A stretch of 64,000 bases of DNA from Plicaturopsis crispa FD-325 SS-3 (Eukaryota; Basidiomycota; Agaricomycetes; Amylocorticiales; Amylocorticiaceae). This document shows positions 1 to 11,962 of the stretch, in pieces; the first letter of the stretch is position 1; each line of letters begins with the position of its first letter. Under the pieces are notes generated by a model. The model ran no database searches. It saw only the letters and a list, made by a program, of their open reading frames with translations, and was not told the origin of the DNA. The DNA lies in assembly GCA_000827205.1 (NCBI GenBank), contig KN832561.1, positions 1,048,505 to 1,112,504 of the forward strand. Reading direction: 5' to 3'. A program made the position numbers and the translations under genes.

Positions 1-2235
1 GAGCAATTGGGCGGATGAGCGGTGCTGAAGACGCAGGTCTGAGAATTGCAGTCGACATAGGTGTCCTGGCGTGTGCCCTGGTATGTCAAGTGCCCACAAT
101 CCGTCGACCGCGTGAATTTCATGACACGGTGACACATCTGCATAACCGTCAGCGAGAGAAAATGCGCCACAAAGCGTACGGAAATTAATCGTACAGTCGG
201 CGGAGGTAGGAGATCAACGGTTTTCCCGCTATGTCCACTTTCGAATCCAATCGGGATCAACGAACTAACCACTAAATCAACCCCGGGACTGCCTAAACTC
301 TGATTGTGAACTGCTTACCGGACACCTTCGAAGTCGACAACGATCGTTGAAGAAACCGACGCTAAACCGACTTTTCAAGGCTCAACAACGGCTGGCCACG
401 GCGCTCGGTCACTGGTTTTTGGCACTGCTTTCAGGACGACTACCTGGCAGCTAGATATCGGCGGCGATTTGTGGTGGATGCGTAGGGTAGGAGAGTTACG
501 GTGGGGATGGTATAGGCACCCCAGATAAAAGGCAAGTGCACAATTATAACGCCTTGATCCCGACTCGATATACATGCCCTTCGAAATTTTAGGTAACTCT
601 CCGTTGGAATGCCGACGTCTCGTTCTGTCATCGGATGATAGAGCATGTGCAAGACAGCTACCGTCTTCTGGAAAGGGTTGAGCCCCTTCATCTCTACCCG
701 CAACGGTCAAGCTTCTGACTCGGTTAGACCCCCGAAATCTGTCTGCAGGGCCAATGCAGGGCAGCCCAGATGCTCGATAATTAATTGAACAAGTTGAAGG
801 CCAGGTGACTACACATCCGTGCACTCTAATTTCCCTCGGGATCAGCACCCTCGAGGCAGTATACAGGACAGTCTTTGACATACACTGCTCGGTTGCGGCC
901 CGAAATGGTTCCAAATATCAGATTCTACCCCAAGTGAGTACGACATAATATTCCGAGATGTTGGGCTGAGAATACGTTTCTCCGAACACTCTTACTATAC
1001 AGGTGTATCTATACGCCCTGCAAACTGTGCCATGTGTCCTCGCAGCAGCCCCGAGCTCGCCGGGTTCTTTCTGAAGACTCGCCCCATAAGGAGGTCCTTC
1101 GTCATTCGTGAGCATAGTTTCCCATGTCGGCACTGATTGATTTCATGCAGGTACAGATGACATCGCAATTCGCCAATCGCGGAAGCCATCGATTGTACTA
1201 TGGGATTGAGCGCATCTCAAAATACTGGACGTCGTGTGGAAACGAGCAATGGCAAACCACCGTCAGTGAGTACATATATCACGTATCTTCTGATGGTCCA
1301 CAAGGATAGATCAACGTCCACATACTGAGATGAACAAGACATGGCCTCGCTCTGGACCCATTGAACAGTCATCGATGACCTTACTCATCCTCTTCTTATT
1401 GCCTGAGCTCAAACACGGTGAGAACCGCAAGCAAAACGACGCACAGCGAGACAAACCGACAATTACCCACCGCTCGCATAAGTCGACATGAGCGCTAGGT
1501 GCGTATTCATGCACATTGAATTATGCTGCCGTCGTTAATCATATTATGGATCAGTAGCCACTCCGTCCTCCGTGACAGCCATGTCCCTAGAAATCGAAAT
1601 CGACAAAATGACACCGATATCTTCTCTTCTGATGACGATTGGACTCTCCCGGGTATCGTATTAACGGGATGTATTGGGTGAACCTGACAAGAAACTTCGC
1701 GCAGACGGGGAGCAAGAGCCAAGAGGTAGCGCCGCGTGCAATGGCATTCACCGATACCATGATTCCCCTCGTCGAGGCCTTTTGTTGCGATTAGACCAAT
1801 CGTGGTTTACGGTATTGCACTGGTGCGCATGGTAATATCATTCATGTTTATAGCCTTGCCGGATACCGTTTACGCTCGATCTAGTGGAACACGCAATAAC
1901 GGATAACGGGGGTTATAGATAACTGGGGGAAGATCTAAGCGAGAATGGGTGGAATGGGTGCACACTGAGCATTTATTATGCCGACTGTCTTGCGACCTCT
2001 ACGAGACTTCCATTACCGTGGAGCTCGTGATAGCGACTTGTAACTTGAGAAGTGCATTGCCTGACCAGAGGTTCGCATAGGGAGGTTCGCATAGGATCAA
2101 AACGCTGAGTAGAGCCCAATTATTTCTCCTTGATTTCGAGATCTAACAGTCCTACCCTCGTACCACAGCAGCAACGAAGATCAAAGTAGATGTTTAGTAA
2201 ATTAGTATACGACCCATATGAACGCATTCTACCAC
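1..2235. other. No recognisable gene
   Basis: Several short open frames occur on both strands, but none shows a recognisable domain, consistent splice-linked continuation or fungal coding character. This stretch lies downstream of the 3' end of YME1. It could hold UTR sequence, a non-coding RNA or a degraded gene; I cannot tell. The only structured element I noticed is a 14-bp tandem duplication near 2.07 kb. Confidence 0.5.
2068..2095. repeat. 14-bp unit repeated twice in tandem
   Basis: The unit GAGGTTCGCATAGG occurs twice without a spacer, about 140 bp downstream of the YME1 stop codon. Both copies are identical. It looks like a simple local duplication and I see no coding or regulatory context for it. 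Confidence 0.85.
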
Positions 2236-5200
2236 TCATATAATCGACGTCTGCGGCTGCGACACCTGCGTCGTCTGGACCTGCTCCTCTAACACCTCTG
2301 TGATTGTCCGTATGGGCTCCCCCTTGATCACCTTCTTCACTTCCTCGAGGTCCAGTGTTTCGTGCTCTACGAGCGCGTGTGCTAACTAGATAACCGGGCA
2401 ACCAATGTTAGACTGTACATTGAAACGTGGACGAGCAGACGGCAACGTACCCGGTGCAGTTCTTCTTCCTTCTCCTTCAGAAGAGAGGTTACTCGGGTTT
2501 GCCCGTCCTTCACGAAGCTGGGCAGATGTTGGGTTTGAGTACTTTGCTGCTCCTGCCGATCACTGACGGACGTACCGTTTAATTTCTTCTTCGATTTCTT
2601 CTTGTTTGTGGGTGCTCATGTCTCCTTCGTGGAACACCGGCCCAACCTTCTCTGAAAATCCCCATCGCTGTTACGAAGGTACTTGTGAGAAAAGATACAC
2701 GGTAAGGGTCGCACAATGCTTACCTTCACCATCGCAGTGGCCGTGGATGTTGCATGCCTGATATCGGAGCTTGCCCCACTAGTGACATTTTCTGGCCCAT
2801 AGACTGACAAAGTGTGAGCACGGGCTTAGCAGAGAGAAATTACGATTGGCTTACTCAGCTCCTCTGCAACACGCCCACCCATGGACACGTCAATGTCCGC
2901 AAGGTATTCCTTCAACGAGACGGAGAGGCGGTCATTCTCAGGAAGTTGCGAGGTCTACCCGCAAATGGAATTGAATAACCGACGGTCATGATGTTAAGCA
3001 TAGGACATACCACTCCAAGAGCATGACCTCGGGGAACGCAGGTGACTTTGTGCAAAGGCATGGCACCATCGGTATACAGGGCCACTAACGCGTGTCCTCC
3101 CTTCGAAAGCAAGAAACCGTCAATACATATCGAGGGTAGATTCATAACGGCATACACACCTCGTGGTAAGCAGTCATCAACTTCACTTTTTCATCGATGT
3201 ACTGGCTCTTCCGTTCCGCGCCCATGATGATACGATCCTTAGCCCATTCGAAATGCTTCAACAAGACTTCTCTGCATTTCTCCTTGGAAGCCTGGATTGC
3301 CGCTTGGCTGCACGAGCGATGCGATTAATAAAGATAAGTGGGTGACTGAAAATTGCTTACTTGACCATGTTCTGGAGATCGGCACCGGAGAAGCCTGGGG
3401 TACCTCTCGCAATGACCATCGGGTCCACACCTTGGGGTCGCGAATATCAGCATCGTCATAGGACGCCGAAAACATAGAGATAGGCATACTCTTGCCAACG
3501 ACCACATCCTTCATATGGTGCTGTAGAATCTGTACACGTCCGCGGATGTCTGGAAGTGGAACCGCTATAATCCGGTCAAACCGTCCGGGCCGTACCAAAG
3601 CCCTAACAAGTATGACACTGAGCGCTGGTCTTCAAAGAACTGGCACAGACGACTCACTGGTCCAGACTTTCAGGGAAATTGGTAGCGGCGATGACAATGA
3701 CACCCTCCGTCTGCTGGAAGCCGTCCATTTCGACAAGCAGCTGGTTGAGCGTCTGTTTCATGTAGTGTTGGTCGCGGTGGCTGCGCTTCCCGCCGATGGC
3801 GTCGATCTCGTCAATGAAGATAATGGCGGGCTTCTTCTTCCGCGCCGACGAGAACAAGTCGCGGACGCGTTTCGCACCCACGCCCACGAACATTTCATCG
3901 AATTCGGAGCTGCAATATGTCTGAGATCAATCCTCTATAGATCGAGAGCATGGAGAGTCGTACCCAGATACGAAGAGGAAGGGCACGCCGGCCTCTCCAG
4001 CGACCGCTCTCGCGAGCATAGTCTTACCGGTACCGGGAGAGCCAGTGAGCAGGATACCCTTGGGGAGTTTACCTCCAAGAGTCGCGAACATTTCCGGGTT
4101 CCTCAGGAAATCTACGACGTCTTGAAGTTCCTATAGGTGCGAGGTAAGTGTCGTGCCACAAAACAGAGAAAACTGGACTGACAGTCTTGGCTTCGTCGAC
4201 TCCTTGGACATCACTGAACTTGACAGTTTTTCCTTCCGTAGGCTCAAATTGGGATTGCTGGGGCCCAGCTTTGAGGAGGCCAGAGTTCTCCAGAAGGACA
4301 GCAAGACCGACGAGGAGGACTAGTTGTAGGATGATGAACACTCTCGCCAATAAACCCATAGATGCATGTATAACTTACAGAACGCAGAGAGACCTGCAAT
4401 CACCACGAAGCGGACAACGCCCGGTACCCATGAGCCTTTCCCTATGCAAAGGATAAGTCCTGGTGCGCCACATAATTGAGAAGTATAAATCCAAACATAC
4501 GTTCACTGATAGTCACATGGATCGGATTTTCGCTAACACCTGAGCCTGAGCCTAAAGCCGCTGCCAGCTTAGCCATGTCTGCGCTTTGAGGCGCTGATGA
4601 CTTGTCGGCTTGTCCAGACAAGACTGCATTAGCAATTTCCTGACTCCGGGAGCGTGGAAGTGACGTAGAAACGTGTGGCGGAGAAGTTGCGGCAGACCCA
4701 GACGAGGGTGTCGAAGAGCTGTCTGACTGAGCTGGTATGCTAGATGCGACCGGTGCTGATGCGAGGAGGGAGTCGCGTCTGCGCGTCGCCGCCTCGACAG
4801 ATGATTCTAAGCCAGTCTTGGTGAGTGCCGTGAGGTAAAGCTGGAATGCCTGGTCGGAGTGTAGAAGAGGTGATGTAGGGTCCTATGGATGCACTCGTTA
4901 AGCACGGCGTATGGAGTAATTGAAAAGTTGACGCACGAATTCACACATTCTCTCCCACCGAGTGATAACCAAGTCGTATCCAGCCTTGACCTTGGTGTTC
5001 AGTAACGCCTGAAACAGGGTGATTTGCTTGAGCACATCATGAGGCGCCGAGTTCGCATCCGCCTCGATGCGAGAGATAGTGCCTATGATGTCCGGTGACG
5101 GGGCTGGTGTAGGCTTGATCCAGGAGTACGCAGAAGAGAGGGACAGCGCTCGGTGCGGTGACAGTGTTGGTGGATTACGGAAAGGCGAGGCATGAGATCC

Positions 5201-5415
5201 TATTCCGAGGTTGTGCAGAGCTAAAGTTGTCGGTCGGAGAGCAGAGAACGAGCGGATATTGGGACAAGATTTTGGCGGAAAGGGTGGATGGGCTGCGCGT
5301 AGTGAAACGCGCAATGCGCCCCATAACTGTGGAATATCATCAGCATTTTACTCGACGTTCAACAGAATAGAAAGCATAGAAAGGAAAGCAAACGTACAGC
5401 AGAGGACGGGTACAT
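2236..5415 (-). CDS. YME1: Mitochondrial i-AAA protease YME1 (FtsH family), multi-exon
   Basis: This is an ATP-dependent zinc metalloprotease of the mitochondrial inner membrane; the i-AAA family degrades unassembled and intermembrane-space-facing proteins. The proposed start is an 18-nt first exon (MYPSSA) that splices in phase to a basic, Ser/Ala-rich presequence. Then come the YME1-type N-terminal domain, one hydrophobic membrane segment, the AAA domain and the protease domain. Visible motifs are Walker A GSPGTGKT (near residue 360), Walker [13 protein letters not shown], the second region of homology with VRPGRFDR, and the zinc-binding HEGGH, reassembled across an intron. The C-terminus ends QPQTSII. 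At least a dozen exons join in phase. The Walker A second position is Ser rather than the usual Pro. The start lies 124 bp from the divergent GCIP gene. Family assignment is secure; the tiny first exon is inferred. Confidence 0.96.
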
Positions 5416-5539
5416 GCAGCAAAAAGCTGAGGGAGAGTGACTGGGAAAGCCGCGCGGTAGGCGGCAGCGGGAAGAGGTACCTCTGTAACTTACGTAAGAC
5501 CACGCCAGCTCCCGCCAACGCCTCTTGCTGCTGCGATCG
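5416..5539. promoter_or_regulatory. Short divergent promoter between YME1 and GCIP gene
   Basis: Only about 124 bp separate the two inferred start codons, which face away from each other, so both genes must draw promoter elements from this stretch or from within each other's 5' exons. I see no clear TATA box. The call rests on gene layout alone. Confidence 0.5.
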
Positions 5540-6781
5540 ATGTCCGACAAGGAAAACGGTATGTTTTTATTCTGCAGACGCGACCGGTGCGCTGAACTTA
5601 TGGTTTTTAGCTGTGTTATGCCTCCGGGTAGCGTCAGAAAACTGCACGGCAGCTCTCTCGTCGCTCGCCTCGAGAAATCTCGGGCTCCATGAGCCCCGGC
5701 AGGACGCTGCGCCAGCTCTGGCTGTGATACAGCGGGATCTCCAATCCATATTATCGCTCATATATGCGTCGACGACGAAGCTCGCGCTGTCGCTGAAGCC
5801 TTCATCTCCAACTTACGCTGCATCGTTAACGCCCCTCAAAGACGTCACCGCACAAACTGCATCGCTGCTGCACTGCACCGGCTTATTCCAGCCTGAGGTC
5901 CACGGCGCTACGCTTATCAAAGAGGTCAACATCGCCGCTACCGATATCATCGAGGCTATCCGTGCGCTCGTGCAGACATTTTTGAGCCATACACAGACGC
6001 TTGAGCATCGCTATGCAGGAGGATCAGGGCAGGCGGGGGACGATTATATGATCAAGACCGGCACTGTACACGATTTAATCGATAAAGTGCGAGGAAGGAA
6101 TGGCATCTCGAAGGATAATCTAGAGGCCGTGCGCAAGAAATGGACAGAAGATAGAGCATCGCTGGATGACGGGTTCCGAGAAGTCGCGGAGATGGTTGAG
6201 GATGCAGAGGGCGACGATGAGGAGGACGCCATGATAGAGGACGATGGATGGGATGAGATCGGGCTCGGGTCTGGGATGAAGATGGACAAGGACGAGCTCG
6301 AACGGACAAAATCGGTACGTCTTTCCTCTCTTCACCCATGTTTATCCTAACGGTGGAGCAGGTGCACTCGTTGCTGCGTCTGACAACGCTTTTACACAAA
6401 CGAATACTTCTGGATATTTTATCCTCCACAACCCCACCGTCGTCAAACATCCTTTTTGATAGCCTTTTATCGCAGTCTGCTGCTCTGCTGGTCGCCTCCG
6501 ACGATCTCGTCTCCACTCTCTATACACCACAAAATCCCGCGTCCATCCGTGCCGAGTTGACCTCCTTCATCACCACCGTGGGTGCCCTCCAAAAAGTTCT
6601 GGAACCATTATTACCCGAGGCAACACTGGAACAACAACTGGGCGATCTCAGCGTTCAGTCACCCGGGACGAACGAGAAAAAGAAGAAGGACGTCGGAAAA
6701 TGGTTTCGTGTCTGTTTCTCCCAAATATCCAAGGCTGCCGACAGCTTCGGATCTGGCCTCGAAAGCAATGCAAAAAATTGA
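5540..6781 (+). CDS. GCIP / cyclin-D1-binding protein 1-like protein
   Basis: Three exons (5540-5558, 5611-6314, 6362-6781) join in phase into about 380 residues. Both introns are around 50 nt with standard GT-AG ends. The first exon encodes MSDKEN plus one base. The product is largely alpha-helical, with an acidic stretch near residues 210-240 (EDAEGDDEEDAMIEDDGWDE) and an N-terminal half typical of Grap2/cyclin-D-interacting (GCIP) proteins. In animals these bind D-type cyclins and helix-loop-helix factors; in fungi the role is unclear. The assignment comes from the overall helical pattern and the motif GTVHDLIDKVRGRNGISKDN, so it is moderately sure. It is divergent from YME1 and convergent with the F-box gene, only 115 bp from that gene's stop. 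Confidence 0.75.
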
Positions 6782-6896
6782 AACTCCAGTGTTTGAGTGC
6801 TATGTGAAGTGATACAAGAAAAAAGGTATTCTGTCGTAAATCCTCTACACACTATCCTACAAGTGCCTGGGAGAAAGCGCCAGAGAGTGGGAAGGT

Positions 6897-7826
6897 TTAC
6901 CATTCGCCCTCAGTCCAGCCACCCTTGTCGCGAATGCCTCCTGCCCCACCAAGTTTTGTCTTGGCTTTCGACTTCCTGCCACCAAGCTCCTTGTACATCT
7001 CCCTCATTTCCACCTTGCCAGGCCGCGAAGCTACCTCGGTCTCTAGCTTCCACTGCTCTTCCTTGAGCTCACGCGGTGTCTGGTAGCCCGAGTGGGCCGG
7101 GGTCGAGTAGCCTGAACCGCGAGAGTATGGGGTAGAGGCATCCAGCCGTGGCGAACGGCTGATAGAATTCAAATATGTGGTGCGCTGGTGCAAAGAGTCA
7201 GCAGGTGAACATCGCTTTCCAAAGATGCTGTGCATACCCAATTCTGTTTAGATTCTCGTTTCGACCATTTTCCGGGCGGGAGACTTTCGTCGTGGAAGTT
7301 CTCCTTGCGGTAGTGCTGGAACCATACTGTGATCGTATTTAATTAAGGATATTTAGTGAGCACAGGCAGAGATATGAGCGTACTGTAGTTGAGCGTCTGG
7401 CTTTTCGCCCATTTCCGAGAGACTCTAGCGCATTTCGCCAGTTCAGATATTGTGAGCCGAGCAAAGATGCGTTGCGAGAGCTCGGTGGGAAACGCTTTGA
7501 GTGGATCCGTGGGCGCTTTGCGGGACTGTGGGAGGTGCAGTGGGCCGGGCAATGGCCGTGCAGCAGCTCGTCGAGTCGGCGACGAGGGCCGCGAGGGAAG
7601 TGGTGAGCGTATTGGTGTTCCCGGCAGCGAAGCCTGGGATATGTGGTTAGAGCGATTGCTGGTAAGTAGGAGGCAGGGAGGGGCGTACCACATTGATCAG
7701 TTCATCATCGGACATCGCCTCGTCTCTATCTGCGCTCGGCGACGCACGACCATCAGCAGCATGCGCCGCTTTGTCGAGCGATTCAGAGTTGGTGGAAGAG
7801 CGCAAGACGCCTTGCAAAAGACTCAT
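6897..7826 (-). CDS. Small F-box protein
   Basis: Four exons are joined in phase. After a low-complexity Ser/Pro/Arg-rich N-terminus comes an F-box: PLKAFPTELSQRIFARLT, then ELAKCARVSRKW. The F-box normally binds Skp1 in SCF ubiquitin ligases. Beyond it lie the aromatic-rich segment NYIWFQHYRKENFHDES and the basic segment LPPGKWSKRESKQNW. The C-terminal tail is basic and glycine-rich (GGRKSKAKTKLGGAGGIRDK) and ends in WTEGEW. No leucine-rich or WD repeats are visible, so the substrate is unknown. I chose the ATG at 7826; upstream in-frame codons are not ATG. A foldback transposable element begins only 67 bp upstream, so the promoter or 5' UTR may derive from it. The domain call is firm; the function is not. 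Confidence 0.82.
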
Positions 7827-7885
7827 CGTGATGGTCAAAGACAAGAGAGAATTGTCGAGCAGCGGACGGGAGCGAGACCGTTTTG

Positions 7886-7892
7886 CTTATAA
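7886..7892. repeat. Left target-site duplication (CTTATAA)
   Basis: The 7-mer CTTATAA sits immediately outside the left terminal inverted repeat and is repeated exactly outside the right end. That is the footprint expected of a staggered-cut transposition. Confidence 0.75.
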
Positions 7893-9132
7893 TGGGGGGT
7901 CTCAATCCCTGTTCGCAAACTGTACAGGCCACGTGGTGCTTCAAGCCCCGCGATTCGCGACATATTCAGACCCAGCACGTCGGAGTTACAATTCTAGTGC
8001 GGCGGCGACGGCGACGCGCGAGGGACGCGCCTGCAAAAATGTCGACTCTTTTACCACTCGACACAGCACATTTTGCGACAAGTTTGAGTGACGAAAGTTG
8101 CTCAGAATGACCGTCTAATGAAAGTCTTCGGAGTAGAATTTTAAAATTTGGTCCCATCCCTCCGAAGTAATGTCTCAGTTGGCAAGTTTGAAAGCATGAG
8201 GCCGAGAACAAAAAATCTGTTCCGAAGAATTTGCTCTATGCACATTTGAGAGTANNNNNNNNNNNNNNNNNNNNNNNNNNNNNNNNNNNNNNNNNNNNNN
8301 NNNNNNNNNNNNNNNNNNNNNNNNNNNNNNNNNNNNNNNNNNNNNNNNNNNNNNNNNNNNNNNNNNNNNNNNNNNNNNNNNNNNNNNNNNNNNNNNNNNN
8401 NNNNNNNNNNNNNNNNNNNNNNNNNNNNNNNNNNNNNNNNNNNNNNNNNNNNNNNNNNNNNNNNNNNNNNNNNNNNNNNNNNNNNNNNNNNNNNNNNNNN
8501 NNNNNNNNNNNNNNNNNNNNNNNNNNNNNNNNNNNNNNNNNNNNNNNNNNNNNNNNNNNNNNNNNNNNNNNNNNNNNNNNNNNNNNNNNNNNNNNNNNNN
8601 NNNNNNNNNNNNNNNNNNNNNNNNNNNNNNNNNNNNNNNNNNNNNNNNNNNNNNNNNNNNNNNNNNNNNNNNNNNNNNNNNNNNNNNNNNNNNNNNNNNN
8701 NNNNNNNNNNNNNNNNNNNNNNNNNNNNNNNNNNNNNNNNNNNNNNNNNNNNNNNNNNNNNNNNNNNNNNNNNNNNNNNNNNNNNNNNNNNNNNNNNNNN
8801 NNNNNNNNNTTCGGCCTCATTCTTTCAAACTTTCCAGTTGAGACCCTACAGCGGAGGAACAGGACCACAACTCAAAATTCTGTTCCGAAGACTTTAATTA
8901 GACTGTCATTCGGAGCAACTTTCGTCACTCAGACTTGTCGCAAAATGTGCTGTGTCAAGTGGTAAAAGAGTCGACATTTTTCTTGGTGGCGCGCTCGCGG
9001 TGGCGGGCGCGCCTTCACATGCCGAACTTTCGGCAAAGTGTAAAGCACGGCAAGGTTCGGCATTTCTCGTTATAGTACGTCGTGGGAATGTACGCTCGGG
9101 GCTTTTATTTTGGCAGGCGTTGAGACCCCCCA
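7893..9132. mobile_element. Foldback / inverted-repeat DNA element with assembly gap in its centre
   Basis: The two ends are inverted copies. Both start TGGGGGGTCTCAA when read inward, and the arms of roughly 320 bp stay similar inward. A near-identical stretch is found at about 8037-8135 and again at about 8870-8990 on the other strand (for example GTCGACTCTTTTACCACT, and GCACATTTTGCGACAAGT). The outer 120 bp of the arms are more diverged. A perfect 7-bp duplication (CTTATAA) flanks the element. The arms encode no long protein; short frames in them are mirror images of each other. The middle is 555 N, so a transposase cannot be excluded. It is either a non-autonomous MITE/foldback element or a larger DNA transposon whose body is unassembled. 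Superfamily is unknown. Confidence 0.8.
8255..8809. other. Assembly gap (555 N)
   Basis: All bases are N. The gap lies exactly between the two arms of an inverted repeat, which suggests the assembler failed on the hairpin structure or on a repeated element body. The true length may differ from the N count. Confidence 0.99.
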
Positions 9133-9139
9133 CTTATAA
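9133..9139. repeat. Right target-site duplication (CTTATAA)
   Basis: This is an exact direct copy of the left 7-mer, abutting the right terminal inverted repeat that ends in CCCCCCA. Confidence 0.75.
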
Positions 9140-9223
9140 AATGACTAGAGTCAGGGGGTACAAATGACATCACTGGGTATCGAGACGGTTCGAATTACTG
9201 CAACTTTGTAAACTGCGTACTAA

Positions 9224-10884
<1,661 letters not shown>

Positions 10885-11680
10885 TTACAGTCCACAGACA
10901 AAATGATGCAGCTGGAGACGTACAGACGGACTGTCCTCTGTGTGCAGCAAATATTCCTTCTTGAGGCAGCGGGCAATTTTGTGGCAATTCCCGCACTCGC
11001 GGGGCTGCGCTTCAAAGATCTCATCGCGGTAGTCGCGCCCCTCTGGATGCCGGTCCCCCTTGTATGGCTTTCTCGTGCGCGAGCTCATGTGGTACCACCG
11101 AGGTTCTGCAAATTGTGATTTTTTGCACTCAGCATCGTCCTATATAGAATAAATCTGCTAGTAGTACTCACCACGCCCGCAGTACGGATGTCCAAAGTTA
11201 GAGTTCTGGCAATAGCACGTTCCTGCAGGGTAAAGTTACGCGATAAACGCAATGAGGCACAAGGGGATACAGAGCGTGATAAGTAGCACGGTCGCGTACC
11301 TTTGGTTTCGTGGCAAACACAGCTCTCACAAGCCACATATCCGCAGTCCGGACAGGTCGACGCTGCGACATATCTGTATTCGCCAGACGCGACAAACTTC
11401 GCATTGCATCCCGTGCAATTACTTGTGGCGGGCTTTCCCTCGGAGTCTCTGTTTTTCTTTCCTGCCACCGCGCCGAGGACGCGAGTGATGCATTCCTCCT
11501 TGTGGGAGGGCCATGCAGCTTCCTGGCAGGATTCTCTGTGGTTTGGTGCGTCAATTAGCAGTAGATGCTGTTGTGACGATGGAAACGCGCGGCTCACGAG
11601 CAAAAACTTTTCATCTTGCAGCCCCCGCCGCACGGACGCGTGCCTTCATGTAGACACCAGCCATTGTCGCACGCACGCAT
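10885..11680 (-). CDS. MYND-type zinc-finger protein, cysteine-rich
   Basis: Four exons splice into a short cysteine-rich protein. The N-terminal MYND-like finger is readable as RACDNGWC, then RPCGGGCKMKSFCS, then ESCQEAAWPSHKEEC across an intron. This gives the paired CxxxC, FCxxxC and HxxxC ligands typical of this protein-interaction module. A second cysteine cluster follows: NCTGCNAKF, then CPDCGYVACESCVCHETKG, then CYCQNSNFGHPYCG. The last exon carries ECGNCHKIARCLKKEYLLH. It presumably mediates protein contacts; no enzymatic domain is seen. The start is uncertain: 11680 is the first in-frame ATG, but the frame stays open upstream to a good acceptor near 11788. An additional 5' exon is therefore possible. 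Confidence 0.7.
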
Positions 11681-11962
11681 ACCGCTGCTTGCTCCCGAGA
11701 GTTGTGCTGGGACGTTGTACCAATGTCTCGTCAATGAGGTGGTTGGCACCGTCGTCGTGGTTAAGGTTCTGAATCTTCCAAAATGACATCTGCAGAAGTA
11801 AATGATAATCCAATACAGGAGATAGATCTATATAGGGTCCGGCAGTAGGTTCACGATGACATCGTTTTCAACGCCCATACATGCTGTACGCGAGCATGCA
11901 ATTCCATATGTTCCAAGCGCTCTTGCTAAAATTGTGAGACGAACACAATCCATAAAGGCGAA

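Noticed and set aside
375-914. 179-codon minus-strand frame at the left edge
   Set aside because: Random-looking composition, no domain, no splice continuation and a competing overlapping frame.
8231-8965. Open frames spanning the N gap on both strands
   Set aside because: Most of their length is unknown sequence; the readable ends are just the mirror-image arms of the foldback element.
7886-9139. piggyBac-type insertion (TTAA target)
   Set aside because: The flanking direct repeat is CTTATAA, not TTAA, and the TIR begins TGGGGGG rather than a piggyBac CCY end.
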